Below, piece by piece: positions 52,377-64,000 of a stretch of DNA of 64,000 nucleotides. The stretch spans positions 4,784,249-4,848,248 of the forward strand of contig JANPWX010000054.1 in assembly GCA_024734555.1 (NCBI GenBank), read 5' to 3'. A program made the translations under genes and the position numbers. The notes beneath the pieces are model-generated. The model did no database searches and had not been told where the DNA came from. It saw only the letters and a list, made by a program, of their open reading frames with translations. Every line of letters starts with the position of its first letter. The stretch's first letter is position 1. The stretch is from Trochalopteron elliotii. Lineage: Eukaryota; Chordata; Aves; Passeriformes; Leiothrichidae.

Positions 52377-52442
52377 TATAGGTTAAATGAAAAATGAAAG
52401 ATAGGTTAAATGAAAAATAGGTTAAATGAAAAAAATGAAAAA
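52377..52442 (+). repeat. AGGTTAAATGAAAAAT local tandem repeat
   Basis: The 16-bp unit starts at 52,380, 52,403 and 52,419. The last two copies are adjacent, and the first is separated from them by GAAAGAT. A short slippage array. Confidence 0.9.
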
Positions 52443-53362
52443 ATCCTAGGTAGGATTTCAGACAGTGATCCAAATTCTCCAGATTTCTCTCAAGAAGTTG
52501 GTGCTCATCAGCAAAACCCCATTTTTGTCCATAAGTCTGTTCTCTAGTGGGATTCCATAGGATTCCAAATGCATCTAGAGATGCAGGGTGCCGTGATTAA
52601 ATGAGCCCCTGGCTCAGTCCCCCTGCAGACACAGAGAGGACATTGTACCCCACAGTGCTGTGTGCTGAAACACTGGGGGCTGAATTAAAGTGAAATCAGT
52701 TCACTCAAGTTGTGATTTCATACTGAACTTCAGCAGCAAGTCCAAAGCTGGTTCACGGGGATATTTGTCATCTTAGCTTTCTCTGCTGCTGAAAGGCACC
52801 TGCCATGCTGACACACAGACACATTTACAGAGGAAAAACCTTCTTCGAAGTTTTGAATAATCCCAGTATATGAGTACAAACCACCTTTTTCTTTGTGTGT
52901 GATTTTGTGCTTGTGCTACCACACCCAGGTGGACAACCCAGCCATTGGCTGCTCAGAGCTGGAGAACTGACCCTGCAAACCAGGCTGGACCCACAGACAA
53001 AGGGCTTGGGGTCAGTGGCTGCTATAGGTCATGCATAAGAAACCTGATTTCTTGTGAGAGAGTTTCATTTCTCCCTCCACTATACACCAAATACCCCATT
53101 GTCCCCTTCACTCACAACATTCCCAATTTCCTCCAAGTCCCATCTCCCCTGCTGGATTAAGTGAACAGGTCTGTGCATTGAATCTGAAGTGAAAAAGATC
53201 TTGATAAGATTCCTCCCCTCTATATAGGAAATGATCTCTACTGGTTTGGTTTCTTTTGTACACAAATGGTCACAGAAAATAATATATAAATATATTTGAG
53301 CACACTAATTGAAAATATCAATAAATGTTTAAGGAATTTTTTTCCTCCCTGTCTCATTTCAG

Positions 53363-53859
53363 CTTCTCTAATATGAAAGCAGATGGAGCAGTGCAAAACC
53401 AATATCTGATCCTAAAATATACCTAAAAATTTTCAGGTTTTTTGAATGTTTCATTGCTCCTTCCAAGTCTTTTTCCAAAATCTCGCTGCTTGCTTTTAGA
53501 GTGTCTATATTCAGACTGTAGAAATCATATCAAAGGACTAGTCTTTTGAGCACCTTTTATTTAATCCCAACAATAACATGAATTATTTCAGTAAGAAGGC
53601 TGACATATTTGGTCACTTCCATGACTGTGCTATTAAATTAAGTATCTCAGAATAATTTTAGCAGGAACATTCTTGATGAAATTCCATGCATTCTTTGTGC
53701 TGTCAATAAATTGACCACAAAAAAAGTATTTCAGTTGTGAGACACTGAATGATGTTAGTGAAGTAACAGGGAGATTATCTGGAGATATAAGCAGCTTGCA
53801 GCTGCCAGATGGTGTTGAACAGAACAAACTGCTATGCAGAGCTGCTGAATTTTTACCAG
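53363..53859 (+). other. Candidate non-coding exon (splice-site pair)
   Basis: A very strong acceptor (TTTTTTTCCTCCCTGTCTCATTTCAG, ending at 53,362) and a perfect donor, CAG|GTAAGT, at 53,860 bound 497 nt. There is no long open frame on the + strand inside. If real, it would be an untranslated or long non-coding exon, possibly a terminal or internal one. Such pairs also arise by chance over 64 kb. Confidence 0.12.
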
Positions 53860-54132
53860 GTAAGTGCCCCATTACACACAGTGGTTTTGTGTATTCAGAT
53901 AGCATAGGGGAATGATATATGCATATTTAAGCCAATAAAAAAAAATATTGAATAATCAGCGTGTTCTTTGTGTTGTCTTTCAGACACTAAATTATAAATT
54001 ATACATGTAGAAACATATTCTATCAAAAAAATCCCCATCCAATAAAAGCAAAAAAAACCTACTGAAAAAAACTTTAACAAAAATACCTTTATATAGCCCA
54101 GTGTAATAAAGGCTACTGTAATGCCTACATGT

Positions 54133-54154
54133 AAATAATAATAATAATAATAAA
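54133..54154 (+). repeat. (AAT)n microsatellite
   Basis: Seven AAT/ATA trinucleotide units in a row. A likely polymorphic simple repeat. Confidence 0.92.
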
Positions 54155-54899
54155 AGACATCAATATTTGCAGTTCTTAAATAAATATAACATTTTGTAGA
54201 CTGAATTATGGATTCCAGTTTCATTTTATAGCACTGCAAATCTATTAAGGATACAATTCAATTGACATCACATAAAAAAAAAACACTAATCAAGACTTTG
54301 GGCTTGCTCATTTTCCAAAAAAAAAAAGGAATGGCTACCATAATTAAAATTACGGGATTCATTTTTAGATGCAGTAGGTGGAATGAAGTGAACCAAGGCA
54401 AAACAAAAATCCAAACCTCCAAATCTTACTCTTGAAGAGAGAACGGGGGAAACTTTCATGGGCACATATGGTCTCATCTGAAAGAGCACTTCCCACACTA
54501 ACTTCCCACTAGTACTTTATGAAACATTGGTTCAAAACTGATTCAAAAGAAGGATGACCTAGTGAGTCACCAGTATCATTTAAGGAAACCTAAGAAATAC
54601 CTTCAAGACCTCTTGCCCTACTGTTTGATCTCATCCCATTTATAAGACCAAAGTCCAAGATTGCATATATTTATTCAAATACATGAGTAGATTTTTAAAA
54701 ATATTCTTTATGGAAAGAACTCTTTCCACATTTATTTTGGAAGCAGCAGAGAACTCTTTATTCTCCAGTCTCCAGTAAAACCATAGTGATTTCTAGGCTT
54801 ATCACTGCCACCTTCTGAAACACTGAAGTGCTCTTGGTTTCATTATAATTACCAGAGCCTATTTGCACATTACTAACACAGCAAGTGTTTACTCTAAAT

Positions 54900-55480
54900 A
54901 GAGTTCCTCCTTGTTAAAACCAGGTTTACCAACCTGTGCATGTTCTTAGCTTTTACCACAGTGCATGGTTAGAGGGAAGGTCTTGCAATTTAGCATGATC
55001 AGCCATTTGTGAAGGGTACATATTTCTTAAACTTCACCATTAATCATTATTCTGTAAATAGATGAGGCCCTATGCATGTTTAAAATGAAATTTACACATT
55101 AAACCACTCAAGATGATCTTTAATCTCTTTAATAAATTAATTCAATGCTAATGAAGGGTGAAAGACTGACTGAATCAGTCATTAATTCAACCTTTCCCTC
55201 TTGAGAAGATCAGTGATCTACCACTTCTCACAAGGGTATGTCAGGGGAGCAAGTCATTTTAAAACAACTCAGTGAAACGTATAAACATGGCAGGATTTAG
55301 AAAATGCATTAGCAAGAAATTTACTGAACCACCTTCAGGTTATTAGAATAACTAATTAATTAGCCTTCCTAATGCCATATGGACATCATCCACAAACATT
55401 TTAGAGATTCAAATTTGAAACTATTTTAATAATTATAGCTTTTTAAATTACTATAAATAAATTATGCTTTTCAAGAAGAA
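54900..55480. promoter_or_regulatory. Candidate conserved non-coding element cluster
   Basis: Two repeat-free blocks (about 54,930-55,200 and 55,330-55,480) dense in TAAT/ATTA cores: CATTAATCATTATTC near 55,039, AATAAATTAATTCAATGCTAATG near 55,130, CAGTCATTAATTC near 55,176 and ACTAATTAATTAGCC near 55,351. The last is a near-perfect palindromic paired-homeodomain site. Enhancer-like by appearance. Conservation is not testable here. Confidence 0.28.
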
Positions 55481-55553
55481 ATTTAAGAGGTCCAAGCAGG
55501 CTCAACCTATGTAAATAAAGCAGTATTTATACCAGTTTCTTATAGAAGGTTTT

Positions 55554-55580
55554 GAAAAAAAGAAGAAAAAAAAAAAAAAC
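55554..55580 (+). repeat. Poly(A) / GA-rich tract
   Basis: AAAAAAAGAAGAAAAA followed by a run of A. Simple low-complexity DNA. Confidence 0.85.
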
Positions 55581-58511
55581 AGGAACCTCAAGGTGACATG
55601 ATAATAAATATAATACCAGCCTGACCAAAAAGAAAGAAAACAAGCAGCAGCAGGAAAGTAAGCCCAGTTGGAGAAACCTTCACTTACATAATAAATTCAG
55701 AATCAATTCCAGTCCATCCTTGCCATTTTTTTAGTTTTTTTAAACTCTTATCTTATAGACTTTGATTTCTACCAGCAACCTGTAAAAAGCCATTCTAGAG
55801 AATACACAAAGCACTTCAAACATTTCCTGTATTTTCTAGGACAGACTGGATTATTGAATGCTTGGGTATTGCAAGGCACTGAAGACTATTTTTTGTCTTC
55901 TGTGACAGTTTTCCAGAGCACACTGGAAGGCAGCTTTATTGCACACTTTACTAAGAATTGAGTTCCCAGTATCACAGTACTGGCATCAAAAGTATTATTT
56001 GTACAGATAATTCAGCATATGCAATTAAAAGAAGGTAAAAAGTCCTTAAAATTCAGTATTATCTCAGGCTAAAGCAAAAGCAATGTGAACATAAACCAAC
56101 CAATCAAGTGATAGTCATAATTCTCCTGCTGAACAGCATTTCTGCAGCAATGGTCCACACATTTGCTTAAATTCTATTTTGGCACAGGAAACATCTAAAA
56201 TACATTCTTTTCAAAGAGGCTCTGTACTTTTACTTTTCAATATTGAAAGATATACTTGGTTTAATTTGATTTTTGATTATATTTTTTTTCCCTCAACTAC
56301 CCTTTTGCCTTCAGGTGAGAAATATAAAGGCAAACATCTATTACAAAAGCTGCACAGGAAACAACAGCATAGGCTGTGCACCAGCAAGTACTAAATGGTT
56401 CTCTATAACCGCTGGAAATAAAGTTCAGTCCCGTTCTTTACATAAAACATCTTGCTATTATCTAATAGCAATGTTACATCAAATCAGGGACAGAAAGGCC
56501 CAGGTATCAACAGAGACATTCAGAAATGAATTTCACTTGTTAAAATAAGCCCTGAAAAACTCATTTTCCTAATATTGGCCTCAAAAGAATGGCATCGCAG
56601 CTCATTTTTATGATACAGCCAAAAGTTTATTGGACATTTTTATCAGAAATCTAAATGCACTCAGATTTATGTAGAGCAGTCATGCAGTGAGTTGCATTTT
56701 TTTAAAACAGAGATACATCTGCACTATACAGCTAAGATCAAACAGCCCCCTGGAAGTGCAAATATGAGATATTACAGCCATATAGTCAGAATGACTTCCT
56801 CAACCCACAGCAGAGCCAGGAAATAAACACAAAAGAATCAATAACAAAAAAAGGCAAACTCTGTAAAATGGTCTAGGTTAAGATTACGTTAACACCAGAT
56901 TAAGCATTTTGTAGTTGTTCTTCTTAAGAACTGAAATTTAATGCCAATTTTAGTATGCTTCAATGGAAAACTAGAGATTAGCACCTGAAGAAAACAGCTT
57001 CGAAATCTCAATCTCCTAATGTATAAGAAATCTTCTTCTTATCAACTTTGAAAGCTCAGTCTTCTAATGTATACAGAAAAAACCAAATACATGTTGCTTT
57101 TAAGCTGTTAATTAAACAGCTATTAAACTGTTAATAAATTTATGATTACTTGTGTAAATCATTTATGACATACATGCATTATTTCAGAATCATATATAAA
57201 ATCTGCTATTGGTGCAATATAAGATAAAACAGTTCACTGTAAGTTACTGCCAAGGAGCTTGTTATTTAAATCCTTAGATGGGTTCTGGATCTCTATTCCT
57301 TCCTTAGTAGCTTCATGAATATCGGGGTGAAGGGGTGTTTGTCTTTTTATAAGAGGGGAAAATTAACCCTATTAATCTCAATACTTTAAGATCAGCAATT
57401 GTTCGAGTGCTTCACTCCCAGGACTTAAGTGAAGAAAAAGCAATCTCAGGTTGCTTCCTGCTGGAGTGCACATAAACAACATTTATCACAATAAGCACTA
57501 TCTTGCCCACATACTCAGCTGGCTATCTCAGCTCATCTCCTTTAGACTCTCAGTGAAAAATCCTTTCATACTCTGATTTCATTGAAATAAGATTTATTTT
57601 CCTCTCAGCTTTCCTTACTCATTTTTTCTAACATATTTACATGTCTTGCTTGCTTTTTCTCTGGTGTGTTTTGGGATATTTTTGACTAAAACTCAGTTGC
57701 ACCAGTCCAGCACGTTAAGGGAAGAAAATGGAAATGAAATGTATGCAAGAAGGCACAGATGAATAAAACAGTGAGGGTTATTGGCGTTACCTGATTCTGC
57801 CTTGACTGAAAAATTCCAGTTCCACACAAAATTTGATTGCTGATGAGAGACCTGAGTTGGCATTATGTGAGGGGCTGATGGGGCCCTGGTGACTTTGCAC
57901 AGCTTTAGGGGAAGTTAATGGAAATTGCTGGGTATTTGGCACTACAGGAGGAAAAGCAACAATTTGCAGGGCTGCCTAAATATAGATTTAAGAGTCTGAC
58001 ATCCTGAAACCAAGATAGAGGCCAACTTTGGTAATTTTTTAATAGTGTGTCTTTCCACGGTGTTCAGTACTACATATACTGAAAAAAATCTGGTTTCCTC
58101 CTTTCATCTCCCCCTTTTACAACATGTTTTTTTCATAAGAGCTGCAAGCAGGATTATTAATATTCAAAACTGGTTCACGGAGCACTGTGTGAGAGCTTCC
58201 TCCAACAGCATTGTAACTCGTTATTTGGTAACCTCAGCTCTCATGATAACTGAGATGTCTGTGGTCACAGATGAGCTGTCTACAGTTCTGTCTGCCCATG
58301 AAACTTTCAAACTACATGCAAGTGCAATGTAAATGTAGTGAGTTTTCAGTGCAATTCAGCTAAATCAACACACAGCCACGAGTCCCAGTCCTTCCAGCCT
58401 TACCCTAAGGTCACTTAAGTTTCTACCACAGCCAGGATCAATTTACTGGAAAAACAATGCACAGCAACCAGCAATCCTGTCTCTCCAATTGGTATCAAAT
58501 TTCTATATGAC

Positions 58512-58585
58512 TTTTTTTTTTTTTAATTATGCCTTGGAAATAAATTTATCCAAAAGTAAACCAGGACTCAAGATTTTTTTTTTTT
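58512..58585 (+). repeat. Two poly(T) tracts
   Basis: T-runs at 58,512-58,524 and about 58,573-58,585, about 50 bp apart. On the minus strand these are poly(A) tails or tracts, but no retroposon body was recognised beside them. Confidence 0.8.
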
Positions 58586-59143
58586 ACTACTGGCATTGAT
58601 ATACCAAGAAAGTTTAGCGCAATGAGACATCCATCTCTGTTTTGTCTTCTGGGCAATGTGAATTCACAGTGGATTGCAGAATCCCTCTCTGAAACACTTG
58701 TGTGGTGCTCTGCATCACACCCACCACAGGGCATATCACAGGAGAGCGGGTGTGCAGGAAGGGATTCTCTTGCTCCACTCAGACTGAGCCTGCTAGGGGT
58801 TTGCACAGTTCCTAAAGTATGTTTTCTAATAGCTCCTTTAACATTACATTTTGAGGAATAAACACACGCATTATCAGGAAATCATAAGTGTAATTCAAAA
58901 ACATTTTAAAAAAAGCTTAAAAAATATAATCATAGTGTAAAGATGAACGTCTCATTCAGTAATAGACACGCAGAAGTAACACTGTGGTCATTAAGGAGCT
59001 CCTGAGAGCAGCCACATGTTTTTGTTGCACATAGTCAAAGGGAGATGAGGCACAAGTACTTCCCTATTCAATAAAAAATTCTGCTCCATGACATGGTGCC
59101 TGTTTCAGAAGCCTCAGCACCAATATCAACACTGGTGGATCCT

Positions 59144-59688
59144 TGTTTATCAGCAGCGTCAGCGTGGCGAAGGTGGAAAGGTGAAAGGAGGGATGCCAGA
59201 GATGCTGTGTCACAACGAGTTTATTAGAACTCCAGCGTGGAGCCCTCACCTCGGGTGTCAGCCTCTCCAGAGACCACAACGAACCTCGAGGGGAACCTTT
59301 TAAAGGGGAGTGTTACACAGGAGGGTTCAACCAAGGACAAATAAGGCATAACGGAGGTGGCTCATGTCATAACAAACATATAAAACAACCATACAATGAA
59401 CAGATGAAGGTGACAGTCAGGATTCTGTCCAATCACTTGATGCCTCTCCTAGAATTTTCCAGAAGTGGGGAGAGACCCCCAAAGTGATGGACAGGAACAG
59501 GAAGTTACTTGCCAGGTGATGGCGGGGGAAAACTTAGGGAGAACCCAGAGTCGATCACAAAACTGTCACTGGGGAGAAGACAGGGAGAAACCAAAAGGAG
59601 GTAACAGAAGGGGTACATAGAACAAACCATTTTACAAAAGAACATTAACTTATGAATTAGACTTAAAATTGAAAAGTGCACTCCCACA
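59144..59688 (-). mobile_element. Probable solo LTR of an endogenous retrovirus, minus orientation
   Basis: Read on the minus strand, this roughly 545-bp segment begins TGTGGGAGTGCAC (59,688 leftward). A TATA-like TTTAAAA lies at 59,298-59,304 and an AATAAA polyadenylation signal about 80 bp further on, at 59,220-59,225. A short U5-like part follows, ending near ...GATAAACA at 59,144. The TG...CA ends and the promoter-to-poly(A) spacing are typical of retroviral LTRs. The segment is clearly richer in G+C and CpG than its neighbours, suggesting a fairly young insertion. No retroviral gag, pol or env sequence is present on either side, so it would be a solo LTR left by recombination. I could not find a convincing target-site duplication, so both boundaries are approximate. 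The family (ERVL or ERVK type) is not assigned. Confidence 0.6.
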
Positions 59689-61280
59689 GGTCCACAAACA
59701 AGTTCTCTTAGCAAAGCCATGTCCTAATCATCTACACAAGCAACCCAGTAGGAGGAGTGATTCAATTCCCCACGCTGTCTCAAATAAAGGTGCTCATTGT
59801 AGTTGAAATGCTCCTGACAGGTAAGATGGGGTTACAGCTCATTTTCCTGCTAGTGATCCTTTGTTTGGACACAACATGATCCAGCCCTGTGCATAAACAT
59901 TCTGCGACTGGGTCAGTTCATTCCTGAGGACTGGTGGATACAGAATTCTGAATGGAGTGTTAGCAATTTCAAGGGGAAATAAATGACAAAAATACTTAGT
60001 CTTCCAAAATACTGAAGTTTACAGGCTCAGAAATAGGATGCTATCTACTACCTACTTGAAGATAACAGCCATACTCAAGGTATGGAATTGTGTCTTTATT
60101 CCAGTGCATTGAGCATCGGCTTCACAGAGTGCCCTGTACCTCACATGAAAAGGAATATTCTGCTTTCCAACAGCAGGCTGCTGCCATTATTGTAACTGCA
60201 ATCCTGTCTACAATACATGAAAACTAAAAAGGATGTAAAGAATGGAAATAACCTGGTCACACCATTTCATTGTTCCAGTTTTGCTTTTGGTACATTTCAG
60301 AGTGCAAACACTTTCTTATAAAAACCTTATTGAAATGACTCTGCAGGTCACCTGAAAACTCTGTCTAGCCTCTGAGAGAGTCCAGCCTAGTAACAGTTAG
60401 CATATCACAGTTATAACTTGAACTATTCTAGTCACCCAAAGATATTTATCACCTGATAGATTTTGTAGGCATGATATCACAGATAGGATTAACTCTGAAA
60501 AGGTCAGGTTTGCTGAAAGAAAAAGAAATAAACTTCTGGTAGGGAAAAAGTGGGAGAGAAATGATCCATGTAACAGAGAAAATACTGCCAGTAAAAGAAA
60601 CCAATATTACAACATCATTACAAGACTCATCTAGAAATCCAGTACGGATCATAGGAGAGTAGACACAGCAAAGTATTAGTGTTATCTTGCAGAAGCAGAA
60701 AATCTGGACTTGGAATTAGTGAAAATTATTCTACCTTATCTTTATTATTTTAGCATCCTCCAAGGCACGTGTAATCCTAACATGAAAATAAGGAAATGTC
60801 AGAAGCAGAAATTATGAAGAGATTTACAGTACAGCAGCCAGCACATCCCTAGCCTAACAAAATGGGTTAGAGCTAACAGGGCACTGGTACTTGCTATATG
60901 GAATTACTGAAAATCTGCTATGACAGCAGACTTGTGGGCTGTATAATTCCAAAATTATGACAAGTCAACTATGATGAGGACAGAAGAGTGACCACCATTG
61001 ATAATGCACTCTTGACACGACAGTCTCTGTACTATGGACTAACAGTAAACCAGATCAGAAAAGATCCAAAAAACTGCCTGCCTGGAAACCAAAGAGCCTC
61101 TGGCTTCTCAGCATCATCCTGTGTGAGCAAACACGAGCCAGTAACTGCTATTGATGTGAACGATGAGACCATGAATGAAAGTCTTTCCCAAAGGTGGGTT
61201 GAACACTGCTGACACTGGACAAACTCAATTTTCCCCTCACCAAAAGAGACAGACTGGTTTATTTCCGAAAATTTTTCCTC

Positions 61281-61291
61281 TTTTTTTTTTT
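61281..61291 (+). repeat. Poly(T) tract
   Basis: Eleven T residues followed by CAATTATGCCTT. The same AATTATGCCTT 11-mer follows the T-run at 58,512-58,524. Confidence 0.8.
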
Positions 61292-63112
61292 CAATTATGC
61301 CTTCCCCCAGTCACCTTCACAGCAATTTCTGCAACCTTTCCTTACCATCCTGTTTTTTTTAGCTACAGTTGTTTCATTTTTTTGCCCACTGCTTCAGCAA
61401 CTGCTTTACTTTGTGATGAATGTAGACTCAGGACAATTTTCCAACTGAGAATTTACATGAGTTAAACAGTCGTATTATTTAACATTTTGCCAATTATAAT
61501 TTTGTTTTTGCATCTCAGAATGATTTTGGTCATCTTTTCCTCATGGTTGACACGTAATCAGACCTTTGTCTTTCAAAAAATTACCCAGGAAGTTATACCA
61601 AATTTTATATTTGCGCAGTTGATTATTGCTGTCTGTAACTTCATATTCATTGATCACAAAACTGCCTAAATTAAAAAAAAAAAGAAATAAAACCAACAAA
61701 CCAACATTTCTTTACTTTATCAAGCCCTGGGAATTATTTGTAGTTTTAAAAGTACTTCCTTGCTGTACAATTAAAGAATATTTTGGATCCTAGTCAAATC
61801 TCTGCTGAAATTTCTCAGTATGCTCTTGTAGTCTGATAGAAAGAGAATGATAACTCTGATTAGTCAGTCTTCCAAACATTCTCATTATCGCAATGCATCC
61901 TATATCCCTAACTGATATATTTATGTGTTTCAATTGAAACGTGGCTTTTTGGCTTGGGAAGTTTTGCTTCACTTTTCATCACACAGGTGCCATTCCATAG
62001 ACCTGACAGCCCTTATCATCCTTATTTATTCCTCCCTCCAAGCTTTTATATATAAATTTGAGTTGAGAACAGTAACTCTATAAAGCATGCAAAATGTGAT
62101 CACACCATGAATTTACTAAGTAAAACAACAGTAAGACCTATTTTATTCCATATAGGAAATCTAAGAGATACTGGAAATTTCTAAGACTTTACCACTACTA
62201 ACACCTGAGCTGTCTGTGAAAAACTTAGGCTCTCATACCTAATTTTAATTATCCTCTCAGAACCTATCCTTTTATATGCAAATTTTGTGTTAATTTTTCC
62301 CCATGTGCATTGTATAAAGTGAACATCAGCTGAATGATCTCAGAATTGGGAAATTTTCTGTTGACTTTTATGGTGTCAGCCATCCACAACCGCTTTTGGG
62401 CTGGTTATAGTGGCCCAAGACAAAAAATGTAGTGCATAATAAGTGTCTAATACAGACGGCTGAAAAGTCATGGTCCAAATATAACAACAGACCATGGTTC
62501 ATGCTCTCATCCATTTCTAGACTTCTCTGAACATAAATCTTTCACTTCCTAAAGGGGCAAGGTCCAGAAGAAAAACATCAAAGAAAAGATAAATGTAAGT
62601 TTTCAAATGTAATTAGGAACCTAAACATACAGATTCATAAAAATAGGTTTTCCATAGCAATTGAGGGCGATTTTGAAAATTCTGTCAAGAGATCTTTAAG
62701 CCTTTTAAAACCTGATCCTGTCTGAGGATACAATGAAAACATAACATTAACTAAACTTTCCTCCAGTCTTAGCATCATACTCTGAATAATACTTCTTCCT
62801 GAGTGTATGACTAGCAGAAGCTATTCTGCCTTTAAGGACAACAGATTGTATTTCTGTACATAGTTTTGCATATTGAGATTAGAAGTAAAAAAATATGGCC
62901 AAATTAGATTGGAAAATCCAGAACATCATGCGCAAAACTGTTCATCAGAACTTAGCATCTGTCAGCATGAAAACTCATATATGATTAATTTATTTTTATG
63001 AATCTATATCATCCTGTAAAACTGCACAGATTTCCTGCTTCAGCATATTAAGGCCTCAGGGAGGTAAAGCGCAGTAGCCATCCTTCACAATCAAAGTGTG
63101 TTTAACAAGATT

Positions 63113-63132
63113 GTTAAGGGAATTCTCTTAAC
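63113..63132. repeat. Short inverted repeat (8-bp stem, AATT loop)
   Basis: GTTAAGGG and CTCTTAAC flank AATT, giving a stem with one G-T wobble. Probably incidental in a vertebrate genome, where such hairpins do not act as terminators. Confidence 0.6.
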
Positions 63133-63829
63133 ATGCCCTCAGAAACTGCATGGACAACTAATCAGCTAGTGAGCCATGGTCATGTTTTTACAGTGCCTGC
63201 CCCAGTCATCACCATCCTGCCCAACATCTGCACTTAACACTTGACATGCTTCCCCCTGCTGTGGCACGGGAACAGATTACACAATACCAGCCTTAGAAAC
63301 CTCTGTCTTATCTGGTTTCACTGAGGTGAAACTGAGACCAAACCTGGTAGGTTTTGCCTTATGGAAGAGGCAAAAAAAATTGGTAGAAAAATAAAATATG
63401 ACCCTTCAAAATAGTTGTGTAATATTTCAGTTGATTAGGTAACATTGCAGAAATGCCTTAAAATATACATTAAAAAAAACACCCAAACACCAAAAGCCAT
63501 CCCAAACGACAAAATTCTTGCAGTAGACAGTATTGTCCTTGGAGCACAATCCACTCTGCAATTTTAAGTCAAGGAAAATTGGAGAACATGAAAAAGAAAG
63601 GATATGCTAGGTTGGGTTTTGAGCTGATATCCCTTCGTAGCTTATCCTCATTGTTATCTTGAAAATAATTTATTTTCCCTTCCCCTGCATGGAACCCGAT
63701 CTTCTCAGGAAGGAAGTTCGGAAGACATAATGCAGTGTTAAAAGATTAAGGCATTATATGTGAGTGCAACGCGAGAGTCAAATTGAATGATAAAATAGGG
63801 ATGTTATACACACAGAAAAATAAAAAATT

Positions 63830-64000
63830 AGACGGCGAGTCCCGTCTCCCGGCGCTCGGAGGCATTTGCTGTGTCTGCTGGTGCCACCTACAGTGAGATG
63901 CTGATCGCAGCTCCGCCGGCTCGGGTCCTCCTGCCCGCACAGCAGCCGGCAGCTGAACGAGCAAGAGGGAGTGACGACCTAAAAATGCATAAAAAATGCA
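63830..64000. promoter_or_regulatory. Edge of a second CpG-rich region, probable promoter
   Basis: From about 63,830 the sequence changes abruptly to CpG-dense, GC-rich DNA (GACGGCGAGTCCCG, CCCGGCGCTCGG, GCTCCGCCGGCTCGGG). It ends in CTGAACGAGCAAGAGGGAGTGACGACC and an AT-rich ATGCATAAAAAATGCA stretch. This looks like the left border of a CpG island continuing past the window. The 72-codon minus-strand frame across it (63,746-63,964) has no recognisable domain and runs into ordinary AT-rich DNA, so it is not called as a gene. Orientation and gene identity are unknown. Confidence 0.5.

Larger units (their letters stand above)
46912..59143. other. Gene-free DNA with several candidate regulatory stretches
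   Basis: AT-rich DNA without recognisable exons or large repeats. It contains an (AAT)n microsatellite (54,133-54,154), an A-rich tract (55,554-55,580), a degenerate tandem repeat (52,377-52,442) and three segments rich in homeodomain cores (50,560-50,905; 51,560-52,140; 54,900-55,480). Frames up to 115 codons (48,839-49,186 on the minus strand) lack any motif. Confidence 0.6.
59689..63829. other. Non-coding DNA between the LTR and the right CpG-rich edge
   Basis: AT-rich, CpG-poor DNA with random frames up to 96 codons (61,175-61,465) and no recognisable motif. It contains a poly(T) tract at 61,281-61,291 and a hairpin-forming inverted repeat at 63,113-63,132. No gene, RNA or transposable element was recognised. 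Confidence 0.6.

Noticed and set aside
53895..54239. 114-codon minus-strand frame rich in aromatic and hydrophobic residues
   Set aside because: Looks membrane-like only because AT-rich DNA yields F, I, Y and L codons. It includes the (AAT)n microsatellite read as a tyrosine run.
59505..59720. 71-codon minus-strand frame overlapping the LTR
   Set aside because: It crosses the LTR boundary into flanking DNA and shows no retroviral protein motif.
63113..63132. Hairpin resembling a terminator
   Set aside because: Stem-loop terminators are a bacterial feature, and this is a vertebrate nuclear sequence. Kept only as an inverted repeat.

Overview
This window looks like non-coding DNA from a bird nuclear genome. 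The direct evidence for a bird is a set of CR1 LINE pieces (about 5,728-6,440, 14,570-15,065 and 46,791-46,911), including a recognisable reverse-transcriptase segment and the characteristic CR1 3' tail ending in an ATTCTATGATT-type repeat. The sequence is AT-rich overall, CpG-depleted in the interior and low in repeats. No open reading frame resembles a known host protein. The longest frames (60-163 codons) have biased or random composition and I treat them as chance.

Layout: positions 1 to about 660 are a CpG island with a GC box, a CCAAT box, A-rich tracts and a 50-nt uninterrupted purine run. It is probably a promoter or 5' exon of a gene I cannot name. From about 660 to 63,830 the sequence is intergenic or intronic. 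It holds the CR1 fragments, one probable solo LTR of an endogenous retrovirus in minus orientation (about 59,144-59,688), several microsatellites and short local tandem duplications, and a few stretches dense in homeodomain-type TAAT/ATTA cores that could be conserved regulatory elements. From about 63,830 to the end CpG-rich sequence begins again, which is probably the edge of a second CpG island.

The two CpG-rich ends with a gene-free interior fit either an intergenic desert between two promoters or a long intron of one gene with alternative promoters. The sequence alone does not decide between these. A few good splice-site pairs on the + strand (1,286-1,431; 3,261-3,290; 53,363-53,859) are candidate non-coding exons or a microexon. 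They are inference only. I found no new multi-gene system, CRISPR array or operon, and no rRNA or confident tRNA gene.
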